In this document: positions 42,760 through 51,856 of the stretch, in pieces
Layout: every line of letters begins with the position of its first letter
Position numbering within the stretch: position 1 is the stretch's first letter
Assembly: GCA_964405835.1 (NCBI GenBank)
Contig: CAYOPN010000003.1
Location: 29,421-93,420, forward strand
Source of the DNA: JAJVIP01 sp964405835
GTDB lineage: Bacteria; Elusimicrobiota; Elusimicrobia; F11
DNA length: 64,000 nucleotides
Reading direction: 5' to 3'
Made by a program: the position numbers and the translations under genes
Notes under the pieces: generated by a model
What the model was told of the DNA's origin: nothing
What the model saw: the letters and a program-made list of their open reading frames with translations, nothing else
The model's database searches: none

Positions 42760-44031
42760 CTAGAAGGTGTATTGAATCTGGGCGATGGTCGCCTTTAGAT
42801 TGGGATACGCGTCCAAACCACGCTGGACACCGATCAAGGAAGAAGGACTCTGGTCTCCGAAGGTGTTGTAGTACTCGAGCCGGAGAAGGAACGCATGCCC
42901 GTTCTTCATGTCCCATCCCCATTTCAGTCCATAGGTAAAACCGTGGAACTTCGCGAGGCGGTAATCCGAGCTGGCCTCGCGCGGCAACGGATCGCCGCTG
43001 ATGAGGTTCAGGTGATAAAAGTCGGCTTCCGACTGACTGTAAAACCGCAGGCGCGGCTCCAGGTAATGATGTTCGGCAAACTTCCAGTTGTAATTCATAT
43101 CAAGCGTATGGGAAGTGATGCCCCAGTCATCGAAGAAGTAACGGTAGGAAGCGCTGATCACGTCGCGGTCAAAATTATAGCGGGTCAACCAATAAAGCGA
43201 ATGTTTGGTTCGGCTATCGGGACGGTTCTCATAAATATTGTCGACGGTCGAACCCGTGTTACGGTCAATACGGCTCAACATTTTATAGGGATCGTTTAAG
43301 TAACCGCTCGCGCTGCTCAACGAATAATTCAACTGCATCAACGTGCGGCGGTTGATCACCTGCGTGACGCCCAGCAGTCCATCGAGCACGTTCTTACTGT
43401 CGCCGCCGCCCAAACGGGGTTGGACCTGGCCGGCGCCGACGGTCGTGGCAAGGGGGACCGGCACGCCGCCGACGGGATCAACCTGATCAAATTCACCGGA
43501 GAGACCGGCCATCAATGTCGTGTTTTTTTCATTGAAGTCGCGGGACAAAAGCACGCTGCCCCCCGTAGAAAAGAAGTCGTATTCCTTCGATCCGTTGAGG
43601 ACCAGCGTCAAAGACGTGAGACGGTTAAGGGGTTGCTTCCAGCTGGCATTGCCCGCAAAACGCGTGTCGTGAAAAGTGGGATCGAGCGGAATTTCTCCGG
43701 GAGCGACCACGTAACTGGCGCCACCGGACGGCGTCGTGAACGTCTGCGGCACATTCGTCGGCGTGGCCCCATTCGGCGTGGCGCCCGTTAGCACGTCCAC
43801 CGTGAATTTTAAATTTGCCTCGCGCCCTTCGCTGAAGCGTTTCCTTAAATCAAGGACCGGTTCGATCGCTTTAACGCGGTCATCGGCCTCTTGATAATTC
43901 AGGACGGAGACGTCGACATTCCAGCTTTTTTCCTGGTCCTCGGCCGCTTTGGCCATGGGAACGGTCCCGAGCAACGCACAGGTGGCTGCGGAAAGTTTCT
44001 TTTTTAACTGGTCGTTGTTAGTTGCAGCCAC
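42760..44031 (-). CDS. DUF3570 outer-membrane barrel
   Basis: 423 residues from GTG 44031, with GGAGG 5 nt upstream and a signal-like N-terminus (LSAATCALLGTVPMAKA). The family is recognised by WNVDVSVLNYQEADDRVKAIEPVLD, TGATPNGATPTNVPQTFTTPSG and a C-terminal strand ATIAQIQYTF. DUF3570 barrels co-occur with DUF4266 lipoproteins, ApbE and a thioredoxin; all four are here in one operon. The cargo or electron path is not known. It overlaps the DUF4266 gene by 14 nt. Confidence 0.88.
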   Translation of the reverse strand: MAATNNDQLKKKLSAATCALLGTVPMAKAAEDQEKSWNVDVSVLNYQEADDRVKAIEPVLDLRKRFSEGREANLKFTVDVLTGATPNGATPTNVPQTFTTPSGGASYVVAPGEIPLDPTFHDTRFAGNASWKQPLNRLTSLTLVLNGSKEYDFFSTGGSVLLSRDFNEKNTTLMAGLSGEFDQVDPVGGVPVPLATTVGAGQVQPRLGGGDSKNVLDGLLGVTQVINRRTLMQLNYSLSSASGYLNDPYKMLSRIDRNTGSTVDNIYENRPDSRTKHSLYWLTRYNFDRDVISASYRYFFDDWGITSHTLDMNYNWKFAEHHYLEPRLRFYSQSEADFYHLNLISGDPLPREASSDYRLAKFHGFTYGLKWGWDMKNGHAFLLRLEYYNTFGDQSPSSLIGVQRGLDAYPNLKATIAQIQYTF

Positions 44032-44230
44032 AACCGCCGCCTCCGAATCCGCGCCCGCCGCTGGATCCTTCTATGCTGAAATAAATGTGATCATCGAATG
44101 CGGATTGAATTGGGTCCGGATCAACTTGCATGGCCCGAACAGACAACAGATCACGTTCCCACGGTTTCACGCCCAACGAGGCGCACCCCCCCAAAGTCAT
44201 TAGAGCGATTGCCAGTATCACGCGGCCCAT
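44018..44230 (-). CDS. DUF4266 small lipoprotein with Gly/Cys C-terminus
   Basis: 70 residues from ATG 44230. Lipobox in ALMTLGGC, then VKPWERDLLSVRAMQVDPDPIQ, DDHIYFSIEGSSGGRGFG and a C-terminal GGGGCGCN. This is a clear DUF4266 pattern. The short, Ser/Gly/Cys-rich tail next to an FMN transferase makes it a possible modified or metal-binding peptide. It overlaps both neighbours by 13-14 nt. Confidence 0.85.
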   Translation of the reverse strand: MGRVILAIALMTLGGCASLGVKPWERDLLSVRAMQVDPDPIQSAFDDHIYFSIEGSSGGRGFGGGGCGCN

Positions 44231-44595
44231 AGCGCCACCAAATTCCCTTCGCGGTCCCGGAACCATTGATACGACCCGCGTCCTTTCCCCAAATCCACCC
44301 GTTCGCCAACAATCATTCCGCCCAATTCCTTGACCCGGGCGGTATACCGGTCCAAATCGTCCACTGAAAAATACAGAACGGTCGTGTTCGCGTTGCGGTC
44401 AATGGAAGGGACTTTCCGAAGTCCTCCGATCAATTCCTGGCCGGACTGGATCACCCAATAGTCGGAGATCGACGCGTCTTGCAGGAGCAAAAATTCCCAT
44501 TCGAAAAGGCCTTCGTAAAACATGCGGGCGTCCATAACATTGGCGGCGGGAAGATCAAACCAATTCGTTTTGACAATGGGTTTTGTTATTAGCAT
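44218..44595 (-). CDS. VOC/glyoxalase-like protein
   Basis: 125 residues. A vicinal-oxygen-chelate fold: NWFDLPAANVMDARMFYEGLFEWEF, two beta-alpha-beta-beta-beta units and the end GSYQWFRDREGNLVALW. These proteins are often antibiotic-resistance or dioxygenase-like, but the substrate here is unknown. It overlaps the DUF4266 gene by 13 nt and is the first gene of the operon. Confidence 0.8.
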   Translation of the reverse strand: MLITKPIVKTNWFDLPAANVMDARMFYEGLFEWEFLLLQDASISDYWVIQSGQELIGGLRKVPSIDRNANTTVLYFSVDDLDRYTARVKELGGMIVGERVDLGKGRGSYQWFRDREGNLVALWAA

Positions 44596-44665
44596 GTCCT
44601 TAGTATATCCAATGATCTTTAAAACGATATTAATGCCGGATTAAAATCCTTTAATTTTAATCTTG

Positions 44666-44714
44666 TAGAATGCCGCGCCCCTCGAGCAACTTGGTCGCCA
44701 AGCATCGTGGCGAC
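44666..44714 (+). promoter_or_regulatory. Candidate promoter and leader hairpin of the PEP carboxykinase gene
   Basis: TAGAAT (44666-44671) resembles a -10 box and is followed by GCCGCGCCCC, a GC-rich discriminator, then a hairpin GTCGCCA-AGCATCG-TGGCGAC (44694-44714). The order -10, CCGCGC, hairpin with GGTCGC arms is like that before the tRNA-Leu gene (11611-11650). No good -35 is visible. GC-rich discriminators are typical of promoters under stringent control, but this is only an inference. Confidence 0.4.
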
Positions 44715-44753
44715 TGAACCCGGCGGAGATTAATAGGAGTACCCGGTTCATTT

Positions 44754-47700
44754 ATGGCAACACAGATACCGGGCGTAGAACGTGTCTCATTGAATGGCGC
44801 AACCCACCTTGATGACGACAGTCTCGTCCGTTACATCAACTTAAAACTGGCCGCCCTCGGCCAACCGACGTTCGGGACTACCAACGACCCTGGATTTGTC
44901 GAATTCGCCACGCCGTTCCTGCGGAACCATCAAGAGAAAAACCGGCTGCTGCTTAATTACGCGCCACCGGTCGACCGGCGCATCCAAGATTTCCTGAACG
45001 ACATGCTGAAAGATATTTCCCCGGCCGTGACCATCAAATTGCCCAATGCTTTTATCCTGGACCGACCCGGCCTCGCCCGCACGATGTCACTTCCGCCGGA
45101 CCGTGATATTTTCCAATCTGACATTGTCGAGACCTACCGTGTGAAACAGGGCGTCTTGCACAATCCCAAACACGATCGCCGCACCACCCAAGGCGTGTTC
45201 CATGTTGCCGAAGGCGGCCTGCCAATTCCCGAAGACAAACTGGCCGTTCCCAAAGCGACGTTTGCCAGGCTATTGCAAGCAGCCCTGCGTCCGCCGCGAG
45301 AACTTCTGCAGCTTCCGTTCACAGCCAGCCAAGAGAAGAAGGCAGAATTGTTTGTGTCGCTTCTTATGCGGCCACTCGTTTGTCCGTCCGCCGGAGCTGG
45401 CACCAAAGAAAAACGGATGGAAATTCGTTTCTTCGCGCCGGGCAACCTGGTCGGCAACCTGGATTTCGTTGAAATGATTTTTGGGAACGCGGGAGACCCG
45501 TTCCTGCCCGAAAACGATGCAGCGTTGGAAGTGGATGGATGGACCGGACACACCGGCTGCGTTATTCTCGCGCCGCACCTGATCACGTTAACGAAAAAAG
45601 AAATGGGCCTTCCTTCCTATGACAAAGCCAACGAGCGCCAACGCCGCGACAGTATGTGCTGGAAGAAAGAAGACGAACTCTACAACAACGGCTCCGCCTT
45701 CAAGGTAACCTGCCGCGACGCGCGCGGCGTGATGGTCACCGTGATCGCCGACAACTATTTCGGTTACTGCAAAAAAGAAGTGAAGACCCAGATCAGTTTT
45801 TCCGCCAACCTGTTTGGGCTCTGCGAGGAAGAACATTCGGGTGGCGCAGTCGCTTATCCAAGCTACATTCTCGGCCGCGATTTCTACGCGAACACCGCTT
45901 TCTCACAAAACAAGCGTGTGTTTGCCGACGCCATGGCGCTATTAAAAGACAACGTCGAAATAAAACCGGACGGTTTCGCGGTTGATAAAAATCATCCAAG
46001 CATCCTCTACTTCCCTGAAAATACGCAATTCAATGTGCGTCAGCGCAGCATCAATTGGGAACATAACAAGGTCGCCAAGAAACGGAAGTTACTGGCGAAC
46101 GAAACCTACGTTCTGCCTTCCGGATACAAAGTTCATCTGGAGCGTCAGATTGGAGGCCCCGCGTGGCGCCTAATTGGCACCGTTGCCGAGGGAACCCTCT
46201 GCCACAAACCCTGTACGGTGTCGGGCGGTGGAAAGTCGGAAATCTCCAAATCCATCTCTTACTCCATGTTACAGGGGCCGGTTTTTGTGAAGGATTTTCA
46301 CAAGGATTTTGACGAGCTCGCGCAAATCCTGAAAAAGGATTTCACGCATCGCTTTAAAACACCGCCTCCGGATTACAAACACCGGCCCATCCTGAGCCCC
46401 GAACGCTCGCTGGGCTCCGTGGTCAAACTTTTTACGCCGTCACCAGAATTTACCGATGAATATAACGCGTGGCTGGTGTCCTTGCCGCAAACTATCCGCC
46501 AACTTGTGTTCGTGGTCAAACGTTATTACAAGCCGGAGTGGGGCGATGACTGGCGCGAACATTTCAGCGTCGACCGAATTAACGGTTTTCTTGGCCACGA
46601 ATTAAAATACGGCGACCAGCGCCTCATCGCAAATTATCTGCGTGTCGGCCACGATAGGGACGGATCTTGGCGCATTTTCAAAGTCCGACCGGACTTCAAC
46701 CCAGCTGAGAAAGTCCAGGTGGAAGACGATATCACGGCTTCCATCGTTGTGCCGCGCGAGGCGTTGAACGATCTATATCCCGCGGACGACAACAACAGCG
46801 TAAAGCTCGTGACCAACTGCGAATCGGTCTTGTTCCAGCGGCCCGATGACGCGAAACTTCGCGGCTATGACAAACAAGCCGAGGCCGATCTGTCCGAACC
46901 CGAGACGTTCCTTTCGAACTGGCAACCACTCAACCGCGGCGATGTCGTTGATTTGGTTGAAAACATCGTCGACTTCGACGACTACAGCGAACCAATGAAA
47001 AAATTGTTGCTGGGATTCCTGCAGGACAACAAACCCAAATACGCGGTGTCCTCCGCGCACGCGCGCCTCGTTGATGGAAAAAGATCAAAAAATCCCCGCT
47101 ATCTACAGAAGCGCCCCGACCGCGTGAACGCGCGCGCCACTTATTTGGCCGAGGTCGGCATCCGCTTGTCCCGCGGCATTCCGGTCGACCGGACAGTGCA
47201 TTACCCGGTGAATTCGGTGCTCGCCGGCCGTCGCAACAACCCGCCCGACAAAGAAGCGGGGTTGCCGGCGCTCGCGGTCTACAATCCGATCCATTACCAG
47301 GAATTACCGGAGCTCTTCATGGACTTTGTGTCGAGCTTGACCGGCAAGTCCCCCTCAACGACAGGCTTTGGCTCCGAAGGCGCCCTGACGAAAGGGCCAT
47401 TTAACGCGCTTTGGCCGGTCGTTGATTTGAACAACGCGCTGCTCTCCTTTATTTTGACCGGTTACGACGGTTTCACAACGGCCGCCGGCCATGTGGGCCC
47501 TTACATTGAAGTTGAACACGACATCAGCATGTTGATCCCAGAAATTTGGTCGCGCATGAAAGTGTCCGAACGGAAACCCGACTTCATGTTCAAGAACGGT
47601 TTCTTGGAGCCGCTCGCGGACTTCGAGCACAAAGGAAAGAAAGTGCTCGCGAGCCGACTGGGCTCCCGCATCACCAACCGTTTCGTCGACCTCTTTTTGG

Positions 47701-48212
47701 GCCGGTTGTTTGAAAACCCGAACCTGGTTTTCTCGGAAGACATGCTCAAACCCGAGAAACAGGACCTGGACATGTTCGTGGAAGGCGTGAACGAGATCGT
47801 CGCAACGCAGAAACGTGTGGCTGAAAATTATTTCAAAGACGGCAGCGTGGACGCCGCCTGCCCTCCGCTAAAAGCGGTGCTGCACATCATGGCGAAGGGA
47901 AATTACGAAGGAAAGGATTCCAAACATCCGGACGTCCGCAAACTCTTTGACCGTGAGACCGTGCTGAAGAGCGATTGGTACAAAGAACGCCTCGCCACCA
48001 AACAGAAACGGGACATTGATCTATGGAACAAACACATTTCCTACATTGACGAATTCAACAAACGCCCCGGCAACGTTGAGACCGTGGCCACGCTAAACCT
48101 GGAAACCCGTTTAGAAACCGCCAAAACAAAACTGGCGGAAGTGAAGAACGCGTCCTACCTAAAGACCCTGATCGGCACGCTTGGCGCCGACCCGTTCCAC
48201 ATACAGACCTAA
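44754..48212 (+). CDS. PPi-type phosphoenolpyruvate carboxykinase
   Basis: 1152 residues, the size of the PPi-dependent PEPCKs described from Propionibacterium and Entamoeba, about twice that of ATP or GTP enzymes. Family blocks as I remember them are present throughout: GVLHNPKHDRRTTQGVFH (133-150), FGNAGDPFLPENDA (243-256), GWTGHTGCVILAPHL (262-276), NYFGYCKKEVKTQIS (334-348), the phosphate-binding SGGGKSEISKS (490-500) and GKSPSTTGFGSEGALTKGPF further on. It interconverts oxaloacetate plus PPi with PEP, CO2 and phosphate, and may run towards oxaloacetate. It is a single gene; the 3' end overlaps the EamA gene by 54 nt in convergent orientation. Confidence 0.85.
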   Translation: MATQIPGVERVSLNGATHLDDDSLVRYINLKLAALGQPTFGTTNDPGFVEFATPFLRNHQEKNRLLLNYAPPVDRRIQDFLNDMLKDISPAVTIKLPNAFILDRPGLARTMSLPPDRDIFQSDIVETYRVKQGVLHNPKHDRRTTQGVFHVAEGGLPIPEDKLAVPKATFARLLQAALRPPRELLQLPFTASQEKKAELFVSLLMRPLVCPSAGAGTKEKRMEIRFFAPGNLVGNLDFVEMIFGNAGDPFLPENDAALEVDGWTGHTGCVILAPHLITLTKKEMGLPSYDKANERQRRDSMCWKKEDELYNNGSAFKVTCRDARGVMVTVIADNYFGYCKKEVKTQISFSANLFGLCEEEHSGGAVAYPSYILGRDFYANTAFSQNKRVFADAMALLKDNVEIKPDGFAVDKNHPSILYFPENTQFNVRQRSINWEHNKVAKKRKLLANETYVLPSGYKVHLERQIGGPAWRLIGTVAEGTLCHKPCTVSGGGKSEISKSISYSMLQGPVFVKDFHKDFDELAQILKKDFTHRFKTPPPDYKHRPILSPERSLGSVVKLFTPSPEFTDEYNAWLVSLPQTIRQLVFVVKRYYKPEWGDDWREHFSVDRINGFLGHELKYGDQRLIANYLRVGHDRDGSWRIFKVRPDFNPAEKVQVEDDITASIVVPREALNDLYPADDNNSVKLVTNCESVLFQRPDDAKLRGYDKQAEADLSEPETFLSNWQPLNRGDVVDLVENIVDFDDYSEPMKKLLLGFLQDNKPKYAVSSAHARLVDGKRSKNPRYLQKRPDRVNARATYLAEVGIRLSRGIPVDRTVHYPVNSVLAGRRNNPPDKEAGLPALAVYNPIHYQELPELFMDFVSSLTGKSPSTTGFGSEGALTKGPFNALWPVVDLNNALLSFILTGYDGFTTAAGHVGPYIEVEHDISMLIPEIWSRMKVSERKPDFMFKNGFLEPLADFEHKGKKVLASRLGSRITNRFVDLFLGRLFENPNLVFSEDMLKPEKQDLDMFVEGVNEIVATQKRVAENYFKDGSVDAACPPLKAVLHIMAKGNYEGKDSKHPDVRKLFDRETVLKSDWYKERLATKQKRDIDLWNKHISYIDEFNKRPGNVETVATLNLETRLETAKTKLAEVKNASYLKTLIGTLGADPFHIQT

Positions 48213-49028
48213 AAGAATCAGCGCACCGCCCGCGAGCGACAGCAGCGACGGCACTTCCTTGAGCCACAGCCATCCGATCAACGTGGCGACCACCGGAATC
48301 AAATAAAGAAACATTACCGCGCGGGACGCCGGCATCCGCTTGATCACGCTGGCCCACAGCACAAACGTGATCGCGCCGGGGAACACGCCGAGATAGACGG
48401 TCGACCAGGTCGCTTCGGCTGAGGCGGCGCGAAACGCGGCCGGAAGGCCCGATGCAAATGGCAGCAGCATCAGCGTGCCGAACCAGATGATGTAGCAGTT
48501 GAAATTAATGGAATCGTAGTTGCCGATAAGTTTTTTTTGGATCGTCGTGTATATGCTGCCGCAAAGCGCCGACAACAACACGAAACCCACGTAGCTGTTT
48601 ATTTGAAACCCGCCGCCTTCCCCAAAAGCGATGACGCCAGCGCCCGCGAAACTCAAGGTCACGCCGACCCAAGCGCCAAACGAAAATTTTTCTTTCAGGA
48701 AAATACCTGCCCAGATGATCGCCCAGATCGGCAGCGTGCTCAAAATCAAGCTTGCCGCGCTTGCGGTCACGTTCTTCTCTCCGATGTTCAAACAAACGTG
48801 GTAGCCGGGAATGCTGAAGAACGCGGCAATGATCAATAGCGGCACATCGGTTTTGCGCGGAAGGCGGAAACCACGGACAAGCACCAGTGGCACCAGCGCA
48901 AGGGAAGCGACCGAGAAACGGAAGACCGCCATGGTGATGGGGTCGTAACCGTGGAGCGCCGCGCGGATGGCTGGGAAGGCAGAACCCCACAAGACGATGC
49001 TGAGGACAAGTGTGGCGGTGAGGTTCAG
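48159..49028 (-). CDS. EamA/DMT-family transporter; apparent CTG start
   Basis: 289 residues if started at CTG 49028, giving (CTG)-NLTATLVLSIVLWGSAFPAIR, the normal EamA first helix. No ATG, GTG or TTG lies upstream near this point; TTG 48992 would cut the first helix in half. CTG overlaps the cysA stop as CTGA, in place of the usual ATGA; the Shine-Dalgarno is weak. Ten hydrophobic helices in two EamA repeats are visible, with the family motif LWGSAFP. Such proteins export amino acids or other metabolites. Being last in the cysTWA operon hints at a sulfur metabolite, unproven. Confidence 0.82.
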   Translation of the reverse strand: MNLTATLVLSIVLWGSAFPAIRAALHGYDPITMAVFRFSVASLALVPLVLVRGFRLPRKTDVPLLIIAAFFSIPGYHVCLNIGEKNVTASAASLILSTLPIWAIIWAGIFLKEKFSFGAWVGVTLSFAGAGVIAFGEGGGFQINSYVGFVLLSALCGSIYTTIQKKLIGNYDSINFNCYIIWFGTLMLLPFASGLPAAFRAASAEATWSTVYLGVFPGAITFVLWASVIKRMPASRAVMFLYLIPVVATLIGWLWLKEVPSLLSLAGGALILLGLYVERVGAKRADQGL

Positions 49029-50062
49029 AGCGGGAAGACCTGAAACGCGGTGATGCCGATGAAGACTTCGCGGCCCACTTCAAAACCGCTGGCGAGCACG
49101 ATACCTTTGGGCACGTGCGCAATGATGTGTTTCTCGGCGCCCAGGTCGAGCAAGAGCTCAATTTGTGGACCGCGGAAGCGGGTCTTGATGATTTTTCCTT
49201 TCACTTGCAGCGTCTCCGGCACGGAGCTCACGTACACATCGTGTGGCCGGAAATAAATGCGCACGCGCTGTCCGACCTTGTGGCCGGTCACCGTGAACCG
49301 AAACGGACCCCACGTCACCAACTCCGGCCCCGTCACTTCGGATTCAATGAAGTTGGATTCCCCCACAAACTCGGCGACAAACTGGGTCGACGGCTTGTCG
49401 AAAATTTCGAGCGGCGTGCCTTCCTGTTCGACCCGGCCGTGGTTCATCACGAGCACCTTACTCGCGATCTCGAGCGCCTCGTGCTGGTCGTGCGTCACGA
49501 AAATTGTGGTCACGTGCATCTGCTCGTGCAGGCGGACGATCCATTCGCGCAGTTCGTCGCGCACCTTCGCATCTAACGCGCCAAACGGTTCGTCCAACAA
49601 AAGCACTTTCGGGTCCGGCGCGAGCGCGCGCGCGAGCGCGACGCGTTGACGCTGCCCGCCCGACAATTGTGACGGGAACCGGTGCCCCAGACCGTCGAGC
49701 GAGACCAAACCCAGCAATTCGCTCACACGCTCGTCCCGTTCTTTTTTGGAGACATTGCGGACCAACAAACCGAACGCAATGTTCTCGGCGACCGTCATGT
49801 GGCGGAAAAGCGCGTAGTGCTGAAACACAAACCCGATGTTGCGATCGCGCGCCGATTGGGCCGATGATTCCTGGCCGATGATCTGGATTTCACCCGAATC
49901 GGGGATCTCAAGCCCCGCGATCATGCGGAGCAGCGTGCTTTTTCCGGAACCGCTCGGCCCCAAGAGCGCCACCAAAGAGCCGCCGTCAACCGCGAAACTG
50001 ACATTGTCCACCGCCGCCAGCTTCCCAAAGCGCTTGTTTAAATTTTTTACCGCAATACTCAT
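49025..50062 (-). CDS. cysA: Sulfate/thiosulfate ABC transporter ATP-binding protein
   Basis: 345 residues. Walker A GPSGSGKST (about 35-43), the signature LSGGQRQRVALARALA, Walker B VLLLDEPFGALDAKVR and the H-loop FVTHD are intact, followed by a C-terminal TOBE-like regulatory domain (about 240-345; FRPHDVYV). CysA energises sulfate and thiosulfate uptake. ATGA overlap with cysW. Confidence 0.92.
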   Translation of the reverse strand: MSIAVKNLNKRFGKLAAVDNVSFAVDGGSLVALLGPSGSGKSTLLRMIAGLEIPDSGEIQIIGQESSAQSARDRNIGFVFQHYALFRHMTVAENIAFGLLVRNVSKKERDERVSELLGLVSLDGLGHRFPSQLSGGQRQRVALARALAPDPKVLLLDEPFGALDAKVRDELREWIVRLHEQMHVTTIFVTHDQHEALEIASKVLVMNHGRVEQEGTPLEIFDKPSTQFVAEFVGESNFIESEVTGPELVTWGPFRFTVTGHKVGQRVRIYFRPHDVYVSSVPETLQVKGKIIKTRFRGPQIELLLDLGAEKHIIAHVPKGIVLASGFEVGREVFIGITAFQVFPL

Positions 50063-50940
50063 AACTCCTCCGTCTTCGATTCCTGCCTGGTCCTTGATTC
50101 CACGATGGCCTTCGCGACCAGCGTCACCACTGACAACAATGCCAGCAACGATGCCACCGCGAACGCGCCGGCGAAATTGTATTCGTTGTAAAGAATTTCA
50201 ACGTGCAATGGGATCGTGTTCGTCATGCCGCGGATGTGCCCTGACACGACCGAGACCGCGCCGAATTCGCCCATCGCGCGTGCGTTGCACAAGATCACGC
50301 CGTAGAGCAGCCCCCACTTGATGTTCGGCAGCGTCACTTTTTTAAAAATTTGCCAGCCGTTGGCGCCGAGCACCCACGCGGCCAACTCCTCATCGGGCCC
50401 CTGTGCTTGCATGAGCGGGATCAGCTCGCGCGCAACGAACGGGAACGTCACGAACCACGTGGCCAGCACAATCCCCGGCGTTGCAAAAATAATTTTGAAC
50501 CCGTGGTCGATGAACCAGGGCCCGAAAAACCCATGCAGCCCGAACATCAACACAAAAATCATGCCGGAGATGACCGGCGAAACCGAAAATGGCAAATCAA
50601 TCAACGTGATCAAGAGCGCCTTGCCGCGGAAATTGAACCGCGCGATGGCCCACGACGCCGCCAATCCGAAAATCACATTCAGCGGCAGCACGATCGCGGT
50701 CACAATGATGGTGAGTTTGATGGCCGACCACGACATCGGGTCGGCAATCGCCTGCCAGTACAACTCCACCCCTTTCTTCAATCCTTCGTAAAAAACGGCG
50801 ACGAGCGGCAAGAATAAAAAGAGCGCGAGAAATACGAGCGCGACCGTGATGAGCAGCACGCGCACGGGGCGCGACTCACTCATCCCATGCGTCGGGAAAC
50901 CGCCGGTCTTGGTCTGGAGTCTCGAGATCGCGCCGGCCAT
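50059..50940 (-). CDS. cysW: Sulfate ABC transporter permease CysW
   Basis: 293 residues from ATG 50940, which lies 1 nt after the cysT stop. Six membrane helices and the permease EAA-type loop (ELAAWVLGANGWQIFKKVTLPNI). IDLPFSVSPVISG and ARAMGEFGAVSVVSGHIRG are CysW signatures. It forms the membrane channel with CysT. Confidence 0.9.
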   Translation of the reverse strand: MAGAISRLQTKTGGFPTHGMSESRPVRVLLITVALVFLALFLFLPLVAVFYEGLKKGVELYWQAIADPMSWSAIKLTIIVTAIVLPLNVIFGLAASWAIARFNFRGKALLITLIDLPFSVSPVISGMIFVLMFGLHGFFGPWFIDHGFKIIFATPGIVLATWFVTFPFVARELIPLMQAQGPDEELAAWVLGANGWQIFKKVTLPNIKWGLLYGVILCNARAMGEFGAVSVVSGHIRGMTNTIPLHVEILYNEYNFAGAFAVASLLALLSVVTLVAKAIVESRTRQESKTEEL

Positions 50941-50941
50941 A

Positions 50942-51781
50942 TTAGATGGCCCCCTGGCGACGGCGGCTCCACCACTGGATGACATTGATCATAAGGATCA
51001 GCACAAACGCCATGACGAGCATCACCACCGCGATGGCGGCCGCGCCCGCGTAATCAAATTGCTCAAGCTTGGTCATGATCAAAAGCGGCGTGATCTCGGT
51101 CTTAAGGGGCATGTTGCCCGAAATAAAAACGACCGAGCCGTATTCGCCGAGGGCACGCGCGAACGCGAGCGTGAAACCGGTGACGATGGATGGGAATATC
51201 ACGGGAAAAACGGCCCAACGGATGGTTTGCCACCGCGAAGCGCCTAGCGTCGCCGCCGCTTCTTCCATGTCGCGGTCCATGTCTTCGAGCACGGGTTGGA
51301 CGGTGCGCACAACAAACGGTAATCCGATGAACGTCATCGCGAGCAGGATGCCAAGCGGCGTGTAAGCGACCTTGATGCCGATTTTCTCGAGCGGCGCGCC
51401 GATCCAGCCGTTCTGAGAATACAGCGTGGTAAGCGTGATGCCGGCGACCGCGGTGGGAAGCGCAAAAGGAAGGTCCACGATGCCATCGATGATTTTTTTA
51501 CCGGGGAACGAGTAACGCACGAGCACCCAGGCCACAATCACGCCGAAAAAGGCGTTGATGAGCGCGGCTATGAGGGAGGTGGAGAATGTGAGCTTAAGGG
51601 AAGCAAGCACGCGCGGGGAGGTAACGACATCAAGGAATTCTTTCCAACTCAAGTCCGCTGCCCGGAAAAACAGCGTGGAAAGCGGGAGCAACACGACCAG
51701 CGTCAACAATAGCAGGGTCAACCCCATGCTGAGGCCGAAGCCGGGTAACACGCTCCGTTCTTTTTTAAACAGTGAAAACAT
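50942..51781 (-). CDS. cysT: Sulfate ABC transporter permease CysT
   Basis: 279 residues. Typical blocks: VDLPFALPTAVAGITLTTLY, EEAAATLGASRWQTIRWAVFPVIFPS and FARALGEYGSVVFISGNMP. AAGGAG lies before the ATG, directly after a terminator. It is the first gene of the operon, and no substrate-binding gene (cysP or sbp) is present in the window, so the binding protein must be encoded elsewhere. Confidence 0.91.
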   Translation of the reverse strand: MFSLFKKERSVLPGFGLSMGLTLLLLTLVVLLPLSTLFFRAADLSWKEFLDVVTSPRVLASLKLTFSTSLIAALINAFFGVIVAWVLVRYSFPGKKIIDGIVDLPFALPTAVAGITLTTLYSQNGWIGAPLEKIGIKVAYTPLGILLAMTFIGLPFVVRTVQPVLEDMDRDMEEAAATLGASRWQTIRWAVFPVIFPSIVTGFTLAFARALGEYGSVVFISGNMPLKTEITPLLIMTKLEQFDYAGAAAIAVVMLVMAFVLILMINVIQWWSRRRQGAI

Positions 51782-51791
51782 TTTTCTCCTT

Positions 51792-51834
51792 AAAAATAAA
51801 AATCCCGTGCCAACTTTTTCAAAGCTGACACGGG
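51792..51834 (-). terminator. Leader terminator of the cysTWA operon
   Basis: On the minus strand, CCCGTGTCAGCTTT (51834-51821) pairs with AAAGTTGGCACGGG (51817-51804) around a 3-nt loop, then T-rich ATTTTTATTTTT. It ends just before the AAGGAG of cysT, so it can only serve as a conditional terminator in the 5' leader. Confidence 0.8.
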
Positions 51835-51856
51835 TTTCGAAAAACGTTTTCCGTAA

